DNA of 64,000 nt. Origin: Tardibacter chloracetimidivorans (GTDB lineage Bacteria > Pseudomonadota > Alphaproteobacteria > Sphingomonadales > Sphingomonadaceae). The stretch lies in NCBI RefSeq assembly GCF_001890385.1, contig NZ_CP018221.1, forward strand, positions 2,529,501-2,593,500, in the 5' to 3' direction. A model generated the notes under the pieces. That model did no database searches, was not told where the DNA came from, and saw only the letters and a list, made by a program, of their open reading frames with translations. Below are positions 1 to 7,466 of this stretch, in pieces. The position numbers and the translations under genes were made by a program. Each line of letters starts with the position of its first letter. Positions within the stretch are counted from its first letter, which is position 1.

Positions 1-1
1 G

Positions 2-751
2 ACACGCAAGGATGGAGATTCGACCCTGAGAAGCACCAAACTTCGGCTGCACCTTCTCGCGAGCCGCACTCACAAGTGGCTCGCGATCATTGTCGGCGCG
101 CAGCTTCTTTTGTGGTTCGCGAGCGGCGCGTTGATGAGCTTCTTGCCCATCGATCGAGTGCATGGCGATCACCTTGTGGACCGCAAAGCCGTGGCGCCCT
201 TGCCTCGCGGCGTGGCGCTCGTCCCACCATCAGTGATCGTCGCGGCGACCGGGACGCGGATCGAGACCGTGAGCTATCGCATGTGGCTTGGCCGCCCGGT
301 CGCTGAGGCGACAACGGCCCGAGGGACGCGGCTGTTCGACGCGAGAACGGGCGCACTGTTGCCCGCCCCAACTGCGGCGCAAGCCCAAGCGGTAGCGAGG
401 GCCGCCTGGCGGAGCAACGATCACCCAAGTGTGAACGTGGAACTGATCGATCGCGCCAGTCCCGAATATCGCGGCACGCTTCCCGCCTGGCGTGTGACGT
501 TCGCCGATCCGGACTCCACTCGGATCTTCGTGGCGGCCGATACCGGCCGGATTGCGGCGGTGAGGACAGGCACGTGGCGGCTTTATGACTTCTTCTGGAG
601 CCTTCACATCATGGATTGGAAGAATCACGAGGACTTCAACACGCCATGGCTTCTAGGGTTTGCGCTCGGCGGCCTCGGACTTTGGCTTGGCGGGGCCGTG
701 CTTCTTTGCATGCGTTGGCCGAAGCGGCGTCGGTCAAGCGCGTCAGGCTAG
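2..751 (+). CDS. PepSY-domain membrane protein (5' end off window)
   Basis: The reading frame is open to the left edge, so the true start probably lies outside the window; TTG at 110 is only an internal possibility. The visible product opens with a membrane segment (KWLAIIVGAQLLLWFASG), followed by a periplasmic region with two PepSY-like stretches, including an ISPEYRGTLPAWRVTF-like part and 'FVAADTGRIAAVRTG'. A short 'LHIMDW' stretch and a second membrane segment (LLGFALGGLGLWLGGAVLLC) come before a basic tail. This is the pattern of PepSY-associated membrane proteins found near iron or redox genes. The role here is not known. Moderately sure of the family, unsure of the function. Confidence 0.7.
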   Translation, partial: TRKDGDSTLRSTKLRLHLLASRTHKWLAIIVGAQLLLWFASGALMSFLPIDRVHGDHLVDRKAVAPLPRGVALVPPSVIVAATGTRIETVSYRMWLGRPVAEATTARGTRLFDARTGALLPAPTAAQAQAVARAAWRSNDHPSVNVELIDRASPEYRGTLPAWRVTFADPDSTRIFVAADTGRIAAVRTGTWRLYDFFWSLHIMDWKNHEDFNTPWLLGFALGGLGLWLGGAVLLCMRWPKRRRSSASG

Positions 752-863
752 CGGACCGGCAGAAACCGGAGAAGCATGATGATAAAGAAAAGTGATAAGT
801 CGCGCGGCGGGTTGGAACGCAGTTGAACAGGCGAGACTTCGTTTGGCAGCGATGGGGTAGACC

Positions 864-1133
864 ATGGCGCATCTGAGCGATGCTGAAATGATCAACTGGA
901 TGGCGCTTTATACTGCGACCGCTCTGTGCTGCGCGATCGCAATGGCCTTGGCGATCCTTGTTCTCGCCTGTCGCCTCTGGCGCGAGAAGGCCTGGGCGCA
1001 GCTTCGCAGCGCCAAGGATGTGGCGCTGTTCCTCCCCAAATCCTGGTGGCGGTGGCAGAAGCTTTATCTGCTTTCGACGCCCGTGACGCTCGCGATCGTC
1101 AGTTCGTTCGGATTCACGTTGAGGTGGAGCTGA
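864..1133 (+). CDS. small two-helix membrane protein, paralogue of 31330-31596
   Basis: An 89-residue protein with two hydrophobic segments (about residues 15-38 and 70-85) and a conserved centre (FLPKSWWRWQKLYL) and end (FTLRWS). A clear paralogue lies at 31330-31596. Both copies are followed within 20 bases by a convergent DUF1173 gene on the other strand, so the pair behaves as a duplicated two-gene unit. ATG at 864 follows a GATGGGGTAGACC leader without a strong ribosome binding site. Function unknown; it is probably an inner-membrane protein. Confidence 0.65.
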   Translation: MAHLSDAEMINWMALYTATALCCAIAMALAILVLACRLWREKAWAQLRSAKDVALFLPKSWWRWQKLYLLSTPVTLAIVSSFGFTLRWS

Positions 1134-1137
1134 TCGT

Positions 1138-1628
1138 TTAAAGGGCGAAGGCGTCTGAGAGTCGGGCTACCAGGTGCGCCGCGTTGCGGTCGGCCGGGGT
1201 GACAGTCAACAGTGGCGCTACTCGCCGAAGCCTTTCGCGTTGGTGGACCTCGGGCTCGCCGAACTCCAGCACCTCCAAGATCCATTGCCTGATCTCGCCG
1301 GTCGTGCCTGAACGCGCTTCGATCAGGAAGTCGGGGCGGCAGGGGCCGGCGGGAGTGAGGTGATCAAAGACGGGCTTCTCGACAAAGATATCAAGGCCCT
1401 CCTCGGCTAGCTCGCGCCTCGCTTCCAGAAGCGCGCGCAGAACGTCTCGCTCGAACTCGGAATTGACCGGGATGAAGCGACGGCCCGAATAAATCGGTTG
1501 GGCAAATGCGCGCAATGGTGCGTAGCCGTGCGCTTCCGGATACTCGCCTGCGACGATCATTACCAGGAACGGCCCCTTCACCGGTTTTCCGGCGAAAGAG
1601 AATGACTGCACCCGAGATCGCACCCAGT
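1138..1628 (-). pseudogene. DUF1173 protein, C-terminal fragment
   Basis: The minus-strand translation from about 1628 down to 1138 matches the C-terminal 160 residues of the intact DUF1173 protein at 31614-32906, with shared stretches GPFLV-IVAG-YPEA-GYAPLRA-AQPIYSG-RFIPV and EKPVFD-LTP-GP-RPDFLIEARS. The N-terminal two thirds are missing. At about 1629 the homology jumps to the other strand and then to an unrelated family, so this is a rearrangement relic. An open frame does run through to 2139, but its upstream part is a frame shadow. DUF1173 proteins are common on sphingomonad plasmids and have no assigned function. Confidence 0.7.
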
Positions 1629-1712
1629 ATAGAGCTAAGCCGCGCTTTCTGGACCCATGCCGATGCGCTGCACAGCCGCCGTGCGTATGCTGCACTTCGA
1701 TTTCTCGGCGAT
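1629..1712 (+). other. inverted 84-bp fragment of a DUF1173 gene
   Basis: Read on the plus strand this segment encodes IELSRAFWTHADALHSRRAY followed by AALRFLGD. The intact DUF1173 protein (31614-32906, minus strand) has VELSRAFWTHADALHSRRAY at the position just N-terminal to the part retained at 1138-1628. The fragment is therefore real DUF1173 coding sequence that has been flipped relative to its own 3' end. The breakpoints are estimated from where amino-acid similarity stops. Confidence 0.7.
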
Positions 1713-2129
1713 GCTGATCTGCCGCAGAGCCTCGAGCGCGCGGATCAGCCGGGGGCCGGCGTAGCTCGGGTCGGGTTCGACCCGCGCGCCCAGGTCCTCG
1801 CGCCAGTGGCGCCGGGTGTTTCCGGCGAACTGGGCCTGCCATCTGGCGAAGCCTTCGAAGGGATCGTCGAGCGTCGCGATCCGTGGCCGGCCGGGGACGG
1901 GGAGGGCGCAGCCCCACGAAAAAACATCGATTTCGTCGATCTCGTGGCCCTGGAGCTGGAGCGCGGCGGCGTAGCCGGTCCAGGCGGCGCGCAATTGCCA
2001 CGCGCGAGCACCCGAAGTGGCGGAAGTCCGCGCATCGAGCCGCCCGACGGCGGCGCTCGCCTGCTCGAGCGCCGCGGCGAGACCGTCGCTCCACGGCAGC
2101 GATGTCAGCGCGGAAGAGCGGCGAGCCAT
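1713..2129 (-). pseudogene. DUF1612-like (RHE_PE00001-type) plasmid protein, N-terminal fragment
   Basis: ATG at 2129 opens a minus-strand frame beginning MARRSSALTSLPWSDGL, continuing with RLDARTSATSGARAWQLRAA and HEIDEIDVFSWGC. That arrangement (LPW opening, RLDAR, an aromatic-rich central part) is what I recall for DUF1612/HTH proteins on rhizobial and sphingomonad plasmids. The family call is from memory and moderate. After ALEALRQISIAEKS (about 1704) the frame runs into the inverted DUF1173 fragment and ends at 1635 without the expected C-terminal helix-turn-helix, so the gene is truncated by rearrangement. Confidence 0.45.
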
Positions 2130-2181
2130 CCCCAAGCATATCCCGAGATCGCCCTTTGAGTATAGCGTGGAGTCACGCCTA

Positions 2182-2208
2182 GTGTTGATAATGAACCCTT
2201 ATCAACAC
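2182..2208. promoter_or_regulatory. 10-bp-arm dyad upstream of the TIR operon (candidate operator)
   Basis: GTGTTGATAA (2182-2191), a 7-bp spacer, then TTATCAACAC (2199-2208) form a perfect inverted repeat about 100 bases before the first gene of the operon. The AT-rich symmetric site is a plausible binding site for a dimeric regulator, possibly the winged-helix protein encoded next to it. That partner is inference. Confidence 0.55.
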
Positions 2209-2305
2209 CCCATTGTTGAAGCTTCTATATCCCGGTAAGGAATAGGAGCTGGCTGTTCGTGCGCCGGCGGGCCTCCGCACCGGGGCGCAACAGGGAAGAC
2301 GCGGC

Positions 2306-2824
2306 GTGTACGATCATCTGAGTGACCTTGCGCAGCGGCTCGGCCGCCATATGGCCGAGCATAGCCCCAAGGGCCTGCCGACGCATTTTGGCGACGAGCT
2401 GCTCGAGGCGTTCCCGCAGGAGAGCCGCAAGACGCTGGGGATGGCGCTGGCCGAGCTCGAAGCCGATGGGCTCGTGACGCTCTCGCGCGTGCTGGGGCCG
2501 CACCTGCCGCGCGTGCGCACAACGGTAGAGCTGTTCATCGCCAGCGATCCGGCGATCACCGGGCACGACCCGGTCGAGGATTCGGTCGTGCTCGCCCGGT
2601 TGCTGCTCGACCAGCCCGAACTGGGCGGGAACGCCAGGAAGCTCGAGGAGGCCGCGGGCTGGGAGCGCCGCCGCTTCAACCCCGCCTTCGCGCTGCTGAT
2701 CCCATGCGTTCACGACGGCCGCGTGCGCAAGTCGCTGCAGGACGACTATCCGACGATGGGGATCCTACTCGCCGACGAGGATCTGGTCGAGCTGCGCCGA
2801 TATGTTCAGCGTACCAGCCAATGA
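2306..2824 (+). CDS. tandem winged-helix-like protein, first gene of the TIR operon
   Basis: A 172-residue protein starting at GTG 2306; no ATG suits. It has two predicted winged-helix-like halves: THFGDELLEAFPQESRKTLG with ALAELEADGLVTLSR, and LEEAAGWERRRFNPAFALL followed by DGRV. The same two halves in the same order make up the C-terminal part of the next gene's product (for example LAEALGWEPRRMNSAICYL), so the protein is a stand-alone version of the TIR protein's accessory region. Its stop overlaps the next start in an ATGA, indicating translational coupling. It may be a DNA-binding regulator, an antitoxin-like partner or a sensor. No function is known to me. Confidence 0.7.
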   Translation: MYDHLSDLAQRLGRHMAEHSPKGLPTHFGDELLEAFPQESRKTLGMALAELEADGLVTLSRVLGPHLPRVRTTVELFIASDPAITGHDPVEDSVVLARLLLDQPELGGNARKLEEAAGWERRRFNPAFALLIPCVHDGRVRKSLQDDYPTMGILLADEDLVELRRYVQRTSQ

Positions 2825-4062
2825 TCAGGTTCACCCACAATGGCCGGCCGTTTGACGCCAGCAGGTTTGCCGCCGAAATTGAGGCCAAGGCGATCGCGCT
2901 CGGCATGCAGGCGCTCGAGGAGAAGGCGAGGGGCGCCGCCGCGTCGATCGTCGACCCCGAGACCGGCCACCATGCCGCCGTCTTCGTCGACCGGCTGTCG
3001 GGCAATCGGGTGGCGATCCGCACCACCGGCTCGCCTGCTTTCGCGCGGCTTCTGGAAAAGCGTCTGGGTGTCGACCCGGGAAAGGTTCAGGTCATGAATG
3101 CCGCCGACGGCGCCGCGCACCCCAAAGTCTATCTGGCGCATGCGAGCGAGGACAAGGATCGAGTGCGTCCGGTCGCGGAATATCTGATGGCGAACGGCGT
3201 CGACGTCTGGTTCGACGAGTGGGAGATCGAGCCCGGCGACAGTCTTCGGCAGAAGATGGAGGAGGGCCTCGGCAGCATGACCCATTTCGTCGTGGTGCTG
3301 ACCGAAACGTCGATCGCCAAGCCGTGGGTCGCAAAGGAGATCGACGTCGGCCTCGTCCAGCAGGTCGGCGGCAAGAGCCGGTTCGTGCCGCTCGTCGTCG
3401 ACCTCGATCCCGCAAAGCTGTCGCCCTTCCTGCAGGCGATGCTGTTCCTCAAGATCGATCCAGCGAGCCAGGCGGATCTCAAGGGGCTGGTGGACCGCCT
3501 GCACGGCGTTAGCCGCAAGCCGGCGCTCGGCGCCGCGCCCCGCTATGTCCAGACGGCGCCGAGCGGGCTGGAGGGCTGGTCGCCGGCGGCGGTGGCGGTC
3601 GGCAAGCATGTCGTCGAGACCAGCGCGCATGCGCTGGCCGTCGACCCCGTGGTGACCCTCGAGGACCTCGCGGCCGCGCTCGACATCGCGGCGGATGATC
3701 TCAGGATCGCGCTGCTGGACCTGAAGGACGGCGGTTATCTGCGCGAGTTGAACGTGAGCGGGCACTATGCTCCGCAGCCGGCGCTGTTCGTGGACTTTGG
3801 CGAGGCGTTCATGCCGTTCAGCCCCAGCGAGGATGCGCGGACGCTGGCGAACCGGATGCTGACGGGCGAGGAGCGGGCCGCCGACACCAAGCGGCTTGCC
3901 GAGGCGCTCGGTTGGGAACCGCGCCGGATGAACAGCGCGATCTGCTATCTCGAGCGGGTCGGGGCGATCAAATCCCGGCATGCGCTGGCCTCGGCGCCCT
4001 GGCGGGCCGTGCAGCTTGTGCGCACCGACGAGACGTTGCGCTTCGCGCGCAATCATGGCTGA
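2821..4062 (+). CDS. TIR-domain protein with C-terminal tandem winged helices
   Basis: A 413-residue protein. Residues 1-100 are an uncharacterised N-terminal domain. Residues 100-190 are a TIR-like domain: KVYLAHASEDKDRVR (first strand and box), then W-F-D-E-W-E at 130-135 followed by PGDSLRQKMEEGL, and FVVVLTETSIAKPWVAKE. The W-x-D-x-x-E pattern puts a candidate NADase catalytic glutamate at E135. Residues about 285-411 carry two winged-helix-like units shared with the preceding gene. TIR domains in bacteria often cleave NAD+ in anti-phage defence, but activity is not shown here. The gene overlaps both neighbours (4 bp upstream, 8 bp downstream), so the three genes form one operon. Confidence 0.8.
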   Translation: MIRFTHNGRPFDASRFAAEIEAKAIALGMQALEEKARGAAASIVDPETGHHAAVFVDRLSGNRVAIRTTGSPAFARLLEKRLGVDPGKVQVMNAADGAAHPKVYLAHASEDKDRVRPVAEYLMANGVDVWFDEWEIEPGDSLRQKMEEGLGSMTHFVVVLTETSIAKPWVAKEIDVGLVQQVGGKSRFVPLVVDLDPAKLSPFLQAMLFLKIDPASQADLKGLVDRLHGVSRKPALGAAPRYVQTAPSGLEGWSPAAVAVGKHVVETSAHALAVDPVVTLEDLAAALDIAADDLRIALLDLKDGGYLRELNVSGHYAPQPALFVDFGEAFMPFSPSEDARTLANRMLTGEERAADTKRLAEALGWEPRRMNSAICYLERVGAIKSRHALASAPWRAVQLVRTDETLRFARNHG

Positions 4063-5185
4063 ACCTGCGCTCCACCGTGCCGAGGCGGCGCCGATCAGCG
4101 AGATCGTCTCGCAGGTCGAGGCGCTGGCGCCGGCCCGCCGGCTCGCCGATCCGCAGCTCGTCGCCGCGGCCGCGCGGGCCTGGTCGACGAACACGATCCG
4201 CGCCTTCCTGTCGGACCTGAAGATCTGGGACCAATGGTGTCGGCGGCGCGGACTTGCGACAGCGCGGGCCGATGCGGAGGCGGTCGCTTCCTATCTGCGC
4301 GCCTTGTCGGGGGTCGAGCAGGATCCGCGCAATCCGCTGAAGCAACGGGCGCCGGCGACGATCGAGCGCTATCTGGTGAACATCGGCTGGGCCTACCGCA
4401 TGGCCGGGCTTGATGATCCGACAGCGGCGCCGCTGGTGCGGCTCGAGCTCAAGGGCTTGCGCAAGCTATTGGGCACGCGCCAGCGCCAGGCGCGCGGCAT
4501 CCGGTTCAAGGGTGAGGTGAGCGACCTTGACGATCCGGCGATCGGTATCTGCCTGGCGCATCTGCTCAAGGCCTCTCGCCGCGACATGCTCGGCGCGCGC
4601 GACCGCGCGCTGCTGCGCGTCGCCTATGACAGCGGCTGCCGGCGCTCCGAGCTGGTGGCGATCGTCTGTGACGCGGTCGAAGGGCCCGATTCCGACGGCT
4701 CGGGAACCCTGTTCATTGCGACCAGCAAGACCGACCGCGACCGCGCGGGCGCCATCGCCTATCTCTCGCCCGCGACGATGCAGGCGATTGCGGAGTGGAA
4801 GCGGGCCAGCGGGATCGCGGGCGGACCGCTCTTCCGGCGCGTCGAGACCTATTTCGACGGCTCGGTGCGGTCGGTGGGAGAGGGGCCCCTGCATCCGAAC
4901 ACGATCACATTGATCTACCGCAGGCTGATCCGCGCCGCTTTCGAGAAGAAGCTGCTCGGAGGAATGAGCGAATCGGAGCTCGAGCGCTGGGTGAAAGCGG
5001 TGTCGAGCCACTCGATCAGGGTTGGCGTGGCGCAGGACAATTTCGCCGCCGGCGAGAGCCTGCCGGCGATCATGCAGGCCTATCGCTGGCGGGACCCCAA
5101 GACGGTCATGCGCTACGGTGCGCGGCTCGCGGCTAAGAGCGGGGCGTCGGCGCGCCTCGCGCGGCGCTTTCAGGAGAGCCGTTGA
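4055..5185 (+). CDS. tyrosine recombinase (phage-type integrase)
   Basis: A 376-residue protein with an N-terminal SAM-like core-binding domain (SDLKIWDQWCRRRGL) and a C-terminal catalytic domain. Catalytic motifs are visible: arginine in SGCRRSELVAI, HSIRVG (H-x-x-R), RWRDPKTVMRYG with the terminal tyrosine. The start at ATG 4055 lies inside the end of the TIR gene (8-bp overlap), which argues for cotranslation rather than a separate integrase. The recombinase at 44280-45536 is a related protein (shared HSxRVG, QD-FAAGE, RYG-KLAA). What it recombines is unknown; no attachment site was found next to it. Confidence 0.85.
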   Translation: MAEPALHRAEAAPISEIVSQVEALAPARRLADPQLVAAAARAWSTNTIRAFLSDLKIWDQWCRRRGLATARADAEAVASYLRALSGVEQDPRNPLKQRAPATIERYLVNIGWAYRMAGLDDPTAAPLVRLELKGLRKLLGTRQRQARGIRFKGEVSDLDDPAIGICLAHLLKASRRDMLGARDRALLRVAYDSGCRRSELVAIVCDAVEGPDSDGSGTLFIATSKTDRDRAGAIAYLSPATMQAIAEWKRASGIAGGPLFRRVETYFDGSVRSVGEGPLHPNTITLIYRRLIRAAFEKKLLGGMSESELERWVKAVSSHSIRVGVAQDNFAAGESLPAIMQAYRWRDPKTVMRYGARLAAKSGASARLARRFQESR

Positions 5186-5247
5186 GCGATGGTCAGGATC
5201 AGTGTGACCGAACCATCCAAGCCGGAGCGCCGCCGGCGGGTTCTTGA

Positions 5248-5418
5248 TCGCTCACGGTCGCGCAACTCGCCGAGGGCGGCCTGGAGGAAGGGCAAGAACT
5301 CGATTTCTAGCGTGAGGTGAACATCGACAAGCCGGAGGCCAAGTCCCGGCTGCTCGACGATGTCGTAGCCTTTCTGAACCGGGGCGCAGCCCGCATCATC
5401 GTGGGCGTCGAGGAAAAG
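5248..5418 (+). pseudogene. remnant of an AlbA_2-domain (Schlafen-like) ATP-binding protein
   Basis: The frame reads TVAQLAEGGLEEGQELDF, then a TAG stop, then REVNIDKPEAKSRLLDDVVA and FLNRGAARIIVGVEEKG. This resembles the start of AlbA_2 domains (E-x-LDFKR...DVVAFLN...IIVGV-E). The stop falls where a lysine would be expected, and the sequence ends at the GGGG of a Tn3-type terminal repeat at 5419. No intact start is visible in frame; a stop lies shortly upstream. It is a short broken fragment of a larger gene whose 3' end was lost. Confidence 0.45.
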
Positions 5419-5453
5419 GGGGACCGGTGAGAGAAGGCCCGAAAACGTACGCT
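5419..5453 (+). repeat. Tn3-family 38-bp terminal repeat (outer 35 bp), copy 1
   Basis: The segment starts GGGGACCGG and ends AAAACGTACGCT. Joined to AAG at 6958-6960, on the far side of the IS110 element, it restores a 38-bp end finishing ACGCTAAG, the same ending as Tn21-family terminal repeats. A near copy is at 22905-22939. The tnpA 3' fragment lies directly inside, as expected for a Tn3 end. Confidence 0.7.
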
Positions 5454-5455
5454 CT

Positions 5456-5763
5456 CATGACTGCCGTCCGAGACGCTGGCCGAGTTTACTCCTTCGCTGG
5501 CCGCTAGACCAGCGGTCGCATTGACCTTGGCGGGTGTGCCGCGGGCGCCTGATCGACGACGATTGATCACGCTCTCATCCGCGGGTTGGTTACCGCACTA
5601 CCCGTATCCGTCGCTGGGCCTATCCTCCGTCTAAGTTCGGGCGTCGGACGAACCTGCCCCACCGTACACCGTGGATTGCCCATCACAGTCGGGTGCCCGC
5701 GGCACGCCGGCCAAGGCTATGCAGGTGGTGTGCTGGCGCCTCCTCTCACTGCTGTTTGGAAGA
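5456..5763 (-). ncRNA. candidate guide (bridge/seek) RNA region of the IS1111-type element, copy 1
   Basis: This is the noncoding 3' end of the element. IS110-family elements are known to carry a structured guide RNA in their noncoding end, and IS1111-type elements carry it 3' of the transposase. Here ACGCTCTCAT (5569-5578) repeats the left junction (5449-5458) and GTCTAAG (5629-5635) repeats the right junction (6954-6960). An RNA pairing with both sides of the target would need such copies. Transcription and exact ends are not visible. Confidence 0.45.
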
Positions 5764-6879
5764 TCAAGCGGCGACCGCCGGTGGTACGCGTCGGGCGATG
5801 TCCCAAGCATAGCCGACCAGTTCACGCGCAATCGCGGTGGTCACCTTGGGCTGGGGCTTGCCTGCGGCCGCGAGGCGACGGTAGCGCTGGCAGAGACGAA
5901 CCTGCGCCTTCCATCCAATCGCCTGGATCTCTTCGGGTAAGTCGATGACGCGCTCACGATAGCGGCGTTCCTCGCGAGCGGGCAGTCGATACGACCAGCC
6001 AGCCTCGATCAGCATGGTGCGTGCCTGCGCGTTACCCGCGCGCGTGATCCGACCACGCTTGGTCCGGGCACCGCTGGAATGCTCGGACGGCACCAAGCCG
6101 ACATAGGCCATCAACTGCTTGGGATTGTCGAAGCGGGTCAGATCACCGACCTCGGCGACCAGCGTCGCGGCGCTGACCAGCCTGATGCCGCGCAGGACCT
6201 GAAGATTGCGGACCAGCGGCGCGAAACGCCATGCATCCACCGCTTCGCCCAGCGCCGCCTCGAGCCGTCCAACCCGCGCCTGCGCCTCCAGGACCCGCTT
6301 CTGCATCTCCTCGAACGCCAGCTGCTGATGGGGGAAGTCGAACCGCTGTTCGGACAACCACCGCCAATACATCTTCGTCCAGGCCGCCTTGCCGCCGAAA
6401 CGACGATCGTGCCGCAGCAGGAAGCTACGCACGGTCTGTTTGGCCCCGGTGGCATCTTCCTGTGCGCTGCGTCGGGCGCGGATCAGATCACGCACCGCCT
6501 CGTGCGCCTCGTCCGGAACCCAGATCGCGGTAAGCTCGCCGGCACGCAACAGTCGGGCCAGGGTCATTGCGTCACGCCGGTCGGTCTTCACATGATCACC
6601 TGGCCGTCGTGGCATCATCGAGGGAGCGATGACGATACAAGCCTGCCCCAGTTTCGTCAGCAGCCGGTGCAGGCCATAGCCGCAAGGACCAGCCTCGTAG
6701 CAGACGCTCAACCTCACGCCCGGCGCCGTCAGCCGCTTGACCAGCTTTCTGACCGCATCGTCCTCGTTGGCAACCGTACCGACGAAACGCACCTCGCCTC
6801 CGCGCTCTTCATCGGCAACTGCGACCGCGATGGTTTCCTTGTGCACGTCCAGACCGACGTATTTTACTGTCTCCGTCAT
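5764..6879 (-). CDS. IS110-family transposase (IS1111-type), copy 1
   Basis: A 371-residue transposase identical to that at 23250-24365. The N-terminal RuvC-like DEDD domain begins VKYVGLDVHKETIAVAV (first Asp in GLDVHK) and includes DHVKTDRRDA. The C-terminal Tnp20 part contains LRGIRLVSAATLVAEVGDL and the serine-containing PKQLMAYVGLVPSEHSSG. It starts at ATG 6879, some 70 bp inside the element's end. It catalyses site-specific insertion guided by the element's noncoding RNA, by analogy with characterised IS110 members. Confidence 0.92.
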   Translation of the reverse strand: MTETVKYVGLDVHKETIAVAVADEERGGEVRFVGTVANEDDAVRKLVKRLTAPGVRLSVCYEAGPCGYGLHRLLTKLGQACIVIAPSMMPRRPGDHVKTDRRDAMTLARLLRAGELTAIWVPDEAHEAVRDLIRARRSAQEDATGAKQTVRSFLLRHDRRFGGKAAWTKMYWRWLSEQRFDFPHQQLAFEEMQKRVLEAQARVGRLEAALGEAVDAWRFAPLVRNLQVLRGIRLVSAATLVAEVGDLTRFDNPKQLMAYVGLVPSEHSSGARTKRGRITRAGNAQARTMLIEAGWSYRLPAREERRYRERVIDLPEEIQAIGWKAQVRLCQRYRRLAAAGKPQPKVTTAIARELVGYAWDIARRVPPAVAA

Positions 6880-6955
6880 GACTCGCCTCCAGTGCTGACA
6901 AATCCATCGTCAGCATCTCAGATTTGAGCCCTCGAGGCTCCGGCAGTCATGGGGT

Positions 6956-7345
6956 CTAAGCTCGGCGCTCGGCCGTAGTGGTGCGCAGCGGCCTGAACCG
7001 CCCACGCGGCTTCTCGATCTCGCTCCACAGATAGTCGCCGGTGAGGCCGATATGCTCCCAGCCCAGCGGTGCAACATGGGCGAGCAGCTCGTCGGGTACA
7101 TCAGCGCCCGTCGACCGCAGGTGACGGACGGCCCGGTCGAGATAGACGGTGTTCCAGAGCGCGACGGCGGCGGTGACTAGGGTCAGTCCGGAGGCGCGGT
7201 GTCGCTGGTTCTCGAAGGTGCGGTCGCGCAGCTCGTCAAGGCGGTTGAAGAAAATGGCGCGGGCGAGCGCATTGCGGGCCTCGCCCTTGTTGAGGATGCT
7301 GCCCGTGCGGCGTCGCTGCTCGGGATCGTCGAGCCAGGCGAGCAC
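6956..7345 (-). pseudogene. tnpA: Tn3-family transposase, 3' fragment
   Basis: The minus-strand product keeps only the TnpA C-terminus: [39 protein letters not shown], and [20 protein letters not shown]. It closely parallels the larger remnant at 24442-26963 but is not identical, so the two come from different Tn3 elements. At about 7345 the frame passes into the start of an unrelated SprT-like gene. The stop codon lies at the IS110/terminal-repeat junction, as normal for Tn3 ends. Confidence 0.8.
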
Positions 7346-7466
7346 TGCTGGTGAAGCCGATCGCCACGCGCACGCGGTCGGGCAGGGGGGCGTCCAGCGC
7401 CTCGAACAGCGGAGCCATGCCCAACGCCACGGCATTGAGCCAGCTTTCGCGGGTTTGGTGGGTCAT
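7346..7466 (-). pseudogene. SprT-like plasmid protein, N-terminal fragment
   Basis: ATG at 7466 opens [20 protein letters not shown], then [21 protein letters not shown]. This resembles the start of SprT-like putative metallopeptidases found on alphaproteobacterial plasmids, which continue to an HExxH motif; that part is absent. The reading passes directly into Tn3 transposase sequence, so a deletion or recombination has removed the rest. The family call is from memory. Confidence 0.4.

Larger units (their letters stand above)
5454..6957 (-). mobile_element. IS110-family element, IS1111-type, copy 1
   Basis: This is part of a 1519-bp stretch (5442-6960) identical to 22928-24446. The subterminal inverted repeats CATGACTGCCG (5456-5466) and CGGCAGTCATG (6941-6951) bracket one transposase gene on the minus strand and a noncoding segment of about 300 bp at its 3' side. 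Subterminal repeats plus a long 3' noncoding end are the IS1111 arrangement. It sits between ACGCT and AAG of a Tn3-type terminal repeat. Confidence 0.85.

Noticed and set aside
2806-4194. 462-residue minus-strand frame opposite the TIR gene
   Set aside because: It is an antisense shadow of the TIR and recombinase genes; the composition is Arg/His-rich and matches no family.
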